Both the position numbers and the translations under genes were made by a program. Below are positions 42,323 through 45,514 of a stretch of 45,514 nucleotides of DNA, piece by piece. Under the pieces are notes generated by a model, which was not told the origin of the DNA, ran no database searches, and saw nothing but the letters and a program-made list of their open reading frames with translations. The first letter of the stretch is position 1. The number at the start of each line of letters is the position of its first letter. The DNA comes from Gracilibacter sp. BRH_c7a (GTDB taxonomy: Bacteria > Bacillota > Desulfitobacteriia > Desulfitobacteriales > Syntrophobotulaceae): NCBI GenBank assembly GCA_001516055.1, contig LOEZ01000097.1:1-45514 (forward strand). The letters are read 5' to 3'.

Positions 42323-43016
42323 CATAAGTCAGGAATTCTGCCGACAGGTATGTTCCTATATAAAATATAAAAGAGTACATTACGAAATCACACAAGAACT
42401 GAAAAATCATATAGAAGACCATCAGGAAGGTTTGGTCGAGGCTGGACTGAATCAAGATGAGGCTGAAAAACGGGCAGTAGAGGCTATGGGTGATCCTGAG
42501 GAGATTGGCAAGGAGTTGGACAAACAACATCGCCCTTTGGTGGAATGGATGTTGAGCATCACCAACCTTGTAACAGCCATTGGGCTGCTTTACTTCATCG
42601 GGGTTATTATGTATGTCGGTTTTATGGGATTACTCTCCCTAGGCTCCCTGAATTATTCTGTAGAGAAGGAAGATATCCTGTATACTCAAAAACTCTCAGA
42701 AAAGCAAAAGGTTGGGGGACTCACCTATCAGCTCAAAAAAATGACAGTGACAGAGGATAATACTATCCTTATCGAATACAGTACTTATGGAGACAACTTA
42801 GATATTATCCTCAGAGGCTGGTCGGCTTTTTCCCTTAGGGCACATGACGAGGATGGTAATATGTATGACCAAAAAGGATCTGGCAACGCCGGGATTTATA
42901 GACGAAGCCAGATTGTAATAGAAGATTTTGATCGGGGCGAAAAAAGTATATTCTTAAAGGCTTTCAGTTATTACGGTGATGTTGAGTTTCACATCCCGCT
43001 CCAAGAGGTGAAATAA
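42309..43016 (+). CDS. HAAS/DUF1700-domain membrane protein
   Basis: 235 residues. The first 75 carry the HAAS (permease-prefix) domain: EITQELKNHIEDHQEGLVEAG and AEKRAVEAMGDPEEIGKELD. One membrane segment follows at about 83-112 (ITNLVTAIGLLYFIGVIMYV). The outer 120 residues look like a beta-sandwich (LKKMTVTEDNTILIEYSTYG, RGEKSIFLKAFSYYGDVEF), similar in pattern to DUF4179/DUF5643 domains of anti-sigma-like proteins. It overlaps padR by 14 nt and the next gene by one nt. It is probably a membrane sensor (inference). Confidence 0.85.
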   Translation: MPSPNISQEFCRQVCSYIKYKRVHYEITQELKNHIEDHQEGLVEAGLNQDEAEKRAVEAMGDPEEIGKELDKQHRPLVEWMLSITNLVTAIGLLYFIGVIMYVGFMGLLSLGSLNYSVEKEDILYTQKLSEKQKVGGLTYQLKKMTVTEDNTILIEYSTYGDNLDIILRGWSAFSLRAHDEDGNMYDQKGSGNAGIYRRSQIVIEDFDRGEKSIFLKAFSYYGDVEFHIPLQEVK

Positions 43017-43672
43017 TGAAAAAGAAAAGAGCGATAGGAATCAACCTTCTGGTAATCTTTATCGTCCTGACAGTCTTCATGACGGTTCACGGTGCAGCCT
43101 TCACCCCCGCATCCGCTTACCAAAAACAGGAACGGACTATGAATTATGGACCCTCTGAGACTATAGCAACTGTTCAACGAGGAGGAGATAGATTTTTTTT
43201 GAGCAAATTCAGAGACTATTATTCCTGCGGAGCGGTTAAGCGAGGCTTTTTGGGATTATGGTACGGCAGCAAAGTGGGACATGCATGGGGAAAGGAAAAT
43301 GATAGAGATAAAGCAGTGAATTATACCATAGTGAGCGAACGCGAAGATGATAACGGTCCAGACTATATATATGGTGTCATCAATGTTTCAGAGGTAACTT
43401 CACTGGAGATAGAAGTACTGGTGATAGATGCGGATGGAGAATTAGGTATCAGGACAATCGAAGCACATGTCGCGGACAAAGCAGAGCAGATAGATGAAAT
43501 CAGAGAAGTCGGAGTAATTTATGAGGATATGTTTATTGCCTTTATCGAGGAAGAAGGATTGCGGAATTTTCACCAGAAAAAGATCTCAGCCTATAGCAAA
43601 GATAATCAATTAGTTTTTGAGGAAGTTGACCCAAATGCAGTTATATTTGAAGAAAATGAAGTTAATAGGTAA
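43016..43672 (+). CDS. Exported protein of unknown function
   Basis: 218 residues; I do not recognise the family. The N-terminus (KKKRAIGINLLVIFIVLTVF) is a signal peptide or anchor with a possible ASA cleavage site near residue 34. The body is acidic, with beta-rich stretches (GVINVSEVTSLEIEVLVIDA) and a tail EEVDPNAVIFEENE. It overlaps the HAAS gene by one base (TAATGA), has AAGAGGTG upstream, and ends before a strong terminator at 43760-43782. It is likely the extracytoplasmic partner of the HAAS protein. Confidence 0.75.
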   Translation: MKKKRAIGINLLVIFIVLTVFMTVHGAAFTPASAYQKQERTMNYGPSETIATVQRGGDRFFLSKFRDYYSCGAVKRGFLGLWYGSKVGHAWGKENDRDKAVNYTIVSEREDDNGPDYIYGVINVSEVTSLEIEVLVIDADGELGIRTIEAHVADKAEQIDEIREVGVIYEDMFIAFIEEEGLRNFHQKKISAYSKDNQLVFEEVDPNAVIFEENEVNR

Positions 43673-43759
43673 GGATAATGGTTTAAACAACGATTGCTTG
43701 GGCGTGATGTTATTAATTAAGAGTTTGATCCATATTTTGACCTGGTATCTCTAAATACA

Positions 43760-43782
43760 GGGGGCAATTGCCCCCTTTTTTA
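43760..43782 (+). terminator. Intrinsic terminator of the PadR-HAAS operon
   Basis: GGGGGCAATTGCCCCC (43760-43775) is a perfect palindrome followed by seven T. Confidence 0.9.
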
Positions 43783-43805
43783 ACCGATGGGAGGGTTAGG
43801 GTGAT

Positions 43806-44131
43806 ATGAGGAAATTAGCATTTATGTATATTATCTTATTATTTGCTTTAGTATCATGTTCAGTTAACATGGAACCTAATTCTAATAGTCAAGATACAAG
43901 CCCCGAGGATTCTTTAGAAGAAAACAACATTAGCCCTGTTATAATGGAAACAGAAAAGTATACAACCGAAAAAGTAGAATTTTCCATATTCGGTTTCAAA
44001 CGATGTATGTCTTTGGGCTTGATGATGAAAATATTGCCGTTGTTATGTTTGATAAGCAGTTACCAGATTTAAGAAGGGTATATATTTATAACTTATCGCA
44101 CAAATATTCGTTGTTCCATTTGGTTTTATGA
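43806..44131 (+). pseudogene. Frameshifted lipoprotein
   Basis: The 5' frame encodes a lipoprotein signal (FMYIILLFALVSC, lipobox LVSC), a Ser/Asn/Glu-rich spacer, and then KYTTEKVEFS near 43980. From about 43983 the plausible sequence continues in the -1 frame (FQTMYVFGLDDENIAVVMFD, then LPDLRRVYIYNLS) to a stop at 44129-44131. The unshifted frame gives a short Cys/Leu-rich tail ending at 44072. So a single-base change broke the gene, or the read has an error. AGGGTGAT precedes the ATG. No family is recognised. Confidence 0.65.
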
Positions 44132-44132
44132 G

Positions 44133-44164
44133 ATGCCCTTTTATTTGTGGAGGGTGTTTTTTGT
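44133..44164 (+). terminator. Probable terminator after the frameshifted lipoprotein
   Basis: ATGCCCT (44133-44139) pairs with AGGGTGT (44151-44157), including two G-U pairs, followed by T to 44164. The vapC stop codon on the other strand is next. Confidence 0.55.
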
Positions 44165-44165
44165 T

Positions 44166-44633
44166 TCAGACAAGAACTAATTCGGGAAAATACCGGTGAT
44201 AATAACCCCTGTCACGTGTCAACAAAGTTCCGGAGTGAAACAGAGCATGTCCTCCGATTAGGAAATCGGAAATGATATGTTGCTTTCCAATGATTAAGGA
44301 GTCACACTTTTCACATTGAAGGAACTGTTTATTACCGCAGGTATTGCATTGAAATTCTTGAGAACGGTTTTTGGTATATGCTTTCCAGGCGCGTGACGCC
44401 ATCCACAACGCCTCCGGATCAGAATTTACCAATCTTATATCGGTGTCGGATAGAAATGCCAGTAGTTTCTTTTTATCCGGAAATTGCGTCGCCAATTCTC
44501 CGTAGACCACTTCAGAAATAATGAGTAAATGTTTTTCTCCGTATGAAGTTAACAGAGACAAAGAACTTTCCAAATATTTTGGGTCAGGAAGAAGGATATC
44601 CAAGAGAATATTGGTATCTATTGCAACAGTCAT
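44166..44633 (-). CDS. vapC: VapC-type PIN-domain toxin with zinc-ribbon insertion
   Basis: 155 residues. A PIN ribonuclease fold with acidic residues Asp6 (VAIDTNILLDI), Glu41 or Glu46, Asp123 (ISDFLIGGHAL) and Asp141 (LLTRDRGYY), so it looks catalytically complete. Between the core halves is a CX2C-N7-CX2C module (Cys96, 99, 107, 110), probably zinc-binding. VapC toxins cut tRNA or rRNA; the target here is unknown. It overlaps the antitoxin by four bases (ATGA) and is transcribed from the promoter before vapB. Confidence 0.9.
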   Translation of the reverse strand: MTVAIDTNILLDILLPDPKYLESSLSLLTSYGEKHLLIISEVVYGELATQFPDKKKLLAFLSDTDIRLVNSDPEALWMASRAWKAYTKNRSQEFQCNTCGNKQFLQCEKCDSLIIGKQHIISDFLIGGHALFHSGTLLTRDRGYYHRYFPELVLV

Positions 44634-44851
44634 TCTCCCCGTAACTCCTTAATAATTTCATTACTTTCACCTTCACGGCTTAACAGACCGGTATATTTTT
44701 GAAATCTTTGTTTGTCCAGTTCTTTCTTTATAATGTAGCCTTCTTTTGTTTCTTTTACTTGGAGATAGTCACCGGTCTTTAAACCCAATTTTGTCCGTAA
44801 ATCCTTGGGAAGAGTTACTTGTCCTTTTGCAGTCATTTTCGTACGGTACAT
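44630..44851 (-). CDS. vapB: AbrB/VapB-type antitoxin
   Basis: 73 residues. The N-terminal swapped-hairpin DNA-binding domain is RTKMTAKGQVTLPKDLRTKLGLKTGD-like, with the typical KGQVTLPKDLR. The C-terminal part (about 45-73) would wrap the toxin. ATG 44851 has GGAGGTAAT upstream and gives the standard N-terminus. A longer in-frame reading from 44989 would run through the promoter and operator and is rejected. It overlaps vapC and probably represses its own promoter together with the toxin. Confidence 0.92.
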   Translation of the reverse strand: MYRTKMTAKGQVTLPKDLRTKLGLKTGDYLQVKETKEGYIIKKELDKQRFQKYTGLLSREGESNEIIKELRGE

Positions 44852-44864
44852 TTTATTACCTCCA

Positions 44865-44916
44865 GTAAGGAATTTATTCCTTACTTCATTGTAAGAAAAA
44901 TTCCTTTTATTGTCAA
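44865..44916 (-). promoter_or_regulatory. vapBC promoter and palindromic operator
   Basis: On the minus strand TTGACA (44911-44916) and TACAAT (44888-44893) are exactly 17 nt apart. A palindrome with 9-bp arms, GTAAGGAAT-TT-ATTCCTTAC (44865-44884), covers the start of the transcript. An imperfect copy (GTAAGAAAAATTCCTT, 44891-44906) lies in the spacer. This layout fits VapBC autoregulation. Confidence 0.8.
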
Positions 44917-45004
44917 TGCTTGGATAAAGTTTCTCTTTTTGGATGATACTTCCTTTAACATATGATATGATATTTCCTGTAATAACCAAATAAGGATGAA
45001 TTTA

Positions 45005-45514
45005 ATGAACATTGGCGCGAGAACATTAAAGACGGGGTTGCTGTAGCCATAAGTGTCTACATGTATAATTCTTAAGATAGAACCTCCTTTATTTGCGGCT
45101 ACCTCAGCTGTAGTTTGCATGCAGCAATCTCTGGGCAAAGGGCTTCGAAATTCTTTGGAACAGATTATTGTTAACCTTGCGGCTATTGCTGTAGGAATCG
45201 TATTAGGATTAACCGTTCCCATCTTATTCCTTAGTATGGCCATTGCAACTATTATAGTGATTCTATTTTGTACTAAAGTATTCCAAGCAAAGAATCAAAT
45301 TGTTTTAGCTATCATTTCTGCAATATTTATTATAGCTTCACCTCAAGAACAATTTGTAGAACATGCCTTGATGAGATCGGTAGCCATTCTGATTGGGATT
45401 GTAACAGCAAATATCATCAATTTTGTGATTGCTCCACCCCATTATCGGAACACATTAACAAAAAAAATGATTGAATTAAATAACATGGCAGTACATGGAT
45501 TTACTGATTCTGTA
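45005..45514 (+). pseudogene. FUSC/aromatic acid exporter family protein, frame-disrupted and partial
   Basis: ATG 45005, after AAGGATG, begins MNIGARTLKTG, then hits TAG at 45044-45046. The expected helix VAVAISVYMYN continues in another frame (one base missing in the GGGG at 45033-45036). After an extra T near 45069-45070, the first frame resumes as LKIEPPLFAATSAVVCMQQS and stays open to the window edge, with further helices (LAAIAVGIVLGLTVPILFL, FIIASPQEQFVEHALMR, NIINFVIAPPHY). This matches the N-terminal membrane half of DUF939/FUSC exporters. The two shifts cancel, so either the gene is decayed or there are two read errors. The 3' end is outside the window. Confidence 0.75.

Noticed and set aside
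44852-44989. N-terminal extension of VapB from 44989
   Set aside because: It would encode the promoter and operator palindrome and gives no AbrB-like sequence before ATG 44851.
44881-45243. 120-residue minus-strand frame at the right end
   Set aside because: It overlaps the vapB promoter and is antisense to the FUSC-like coding sequence, which carries the recognisable protein.

Overview
This window comes from a low-GC, Gram-positive anaerobe. It is most likely a clostridial member of the Peptococcaceae/Desulfitobacteriaceae type. The signs are: strong AGGAGG ribosome binding sites with many TTG and GTG starts; DapL-type lysine synthesis; PyrK with class 1B PyrD; a CotJC-like ferritin fold; FloA/NfeD; an AcoR-type sigma-54 activator driving a TAT-exported molybdoenzyme. 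The genus is inferred and cannot be fixed from the sequence alone. No rRNA, tRNA or CRISPR array was seen.

Region 1 (1-11.7 kb) is de novo pyrimidine synthesis: the last codons of pyrB, then pyrC, carA, carB, pyrK, pyrD, a 151-bp palindromic repeat element, and pyrF. The expected next gene, pyrE, lies 2.6 kb further on. In between, on the opposite strand, sits a fluoride-response island: crcB, two DUF190 genes, a 5'-truncated CPA2 antiporter, and two fluoride (crcB-motif) riboswitches.

Region 2 (11.7-25.4 kb) is housekeeping and broadly resembles the Bacillus subtilis pyr-yloA-yloB-yloC-remA-gmk-rpoZ-coaBC block: rqcH, a calcium P-type ATPase, yicC, remA, gmk, rpoZ, coaBC and metK. A GGDEF/HD-GYP protein and dapF-dapL are added.

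Region 3 (25.5-34.8 kb) is mixed: a phenylacetate-CoA ligase with a tandem-ACT protein, an orphan soluble histidine kinase, a CotJC/Mn-catalase-like protein, a cysteine-desulfurase-like enzyme followed by a DsrE-family protein, two unknown membrane proteins, and an nfeD-floA-orf3 membrane-microdomain operon.

Region 4 (34.8-41.9 kb) is a self-contained respiratory module. A divergent sigma-54 enhancer-binding protein faces overlapping palindromes (likely its upstream activating sites), a well-matched -24/-12 promoter, and four genes: a TorD-like chaperone, a TAT-exported molybdopterin oxidoreductase, a four-cluster ferredoxin subunit and a DmsC-like anchor. Its substrate is not evident.

Region 5 (41.9-45.5 kb) is accessory: a PadR/HAAS/secreted-protein cluster with a PadR-type operator, a frameshifted lipoprotein, a VapBC pair whose toxin carries a zinc-ribbon insertion, and a frame-disrupted FUSC-type exporter running off the end.
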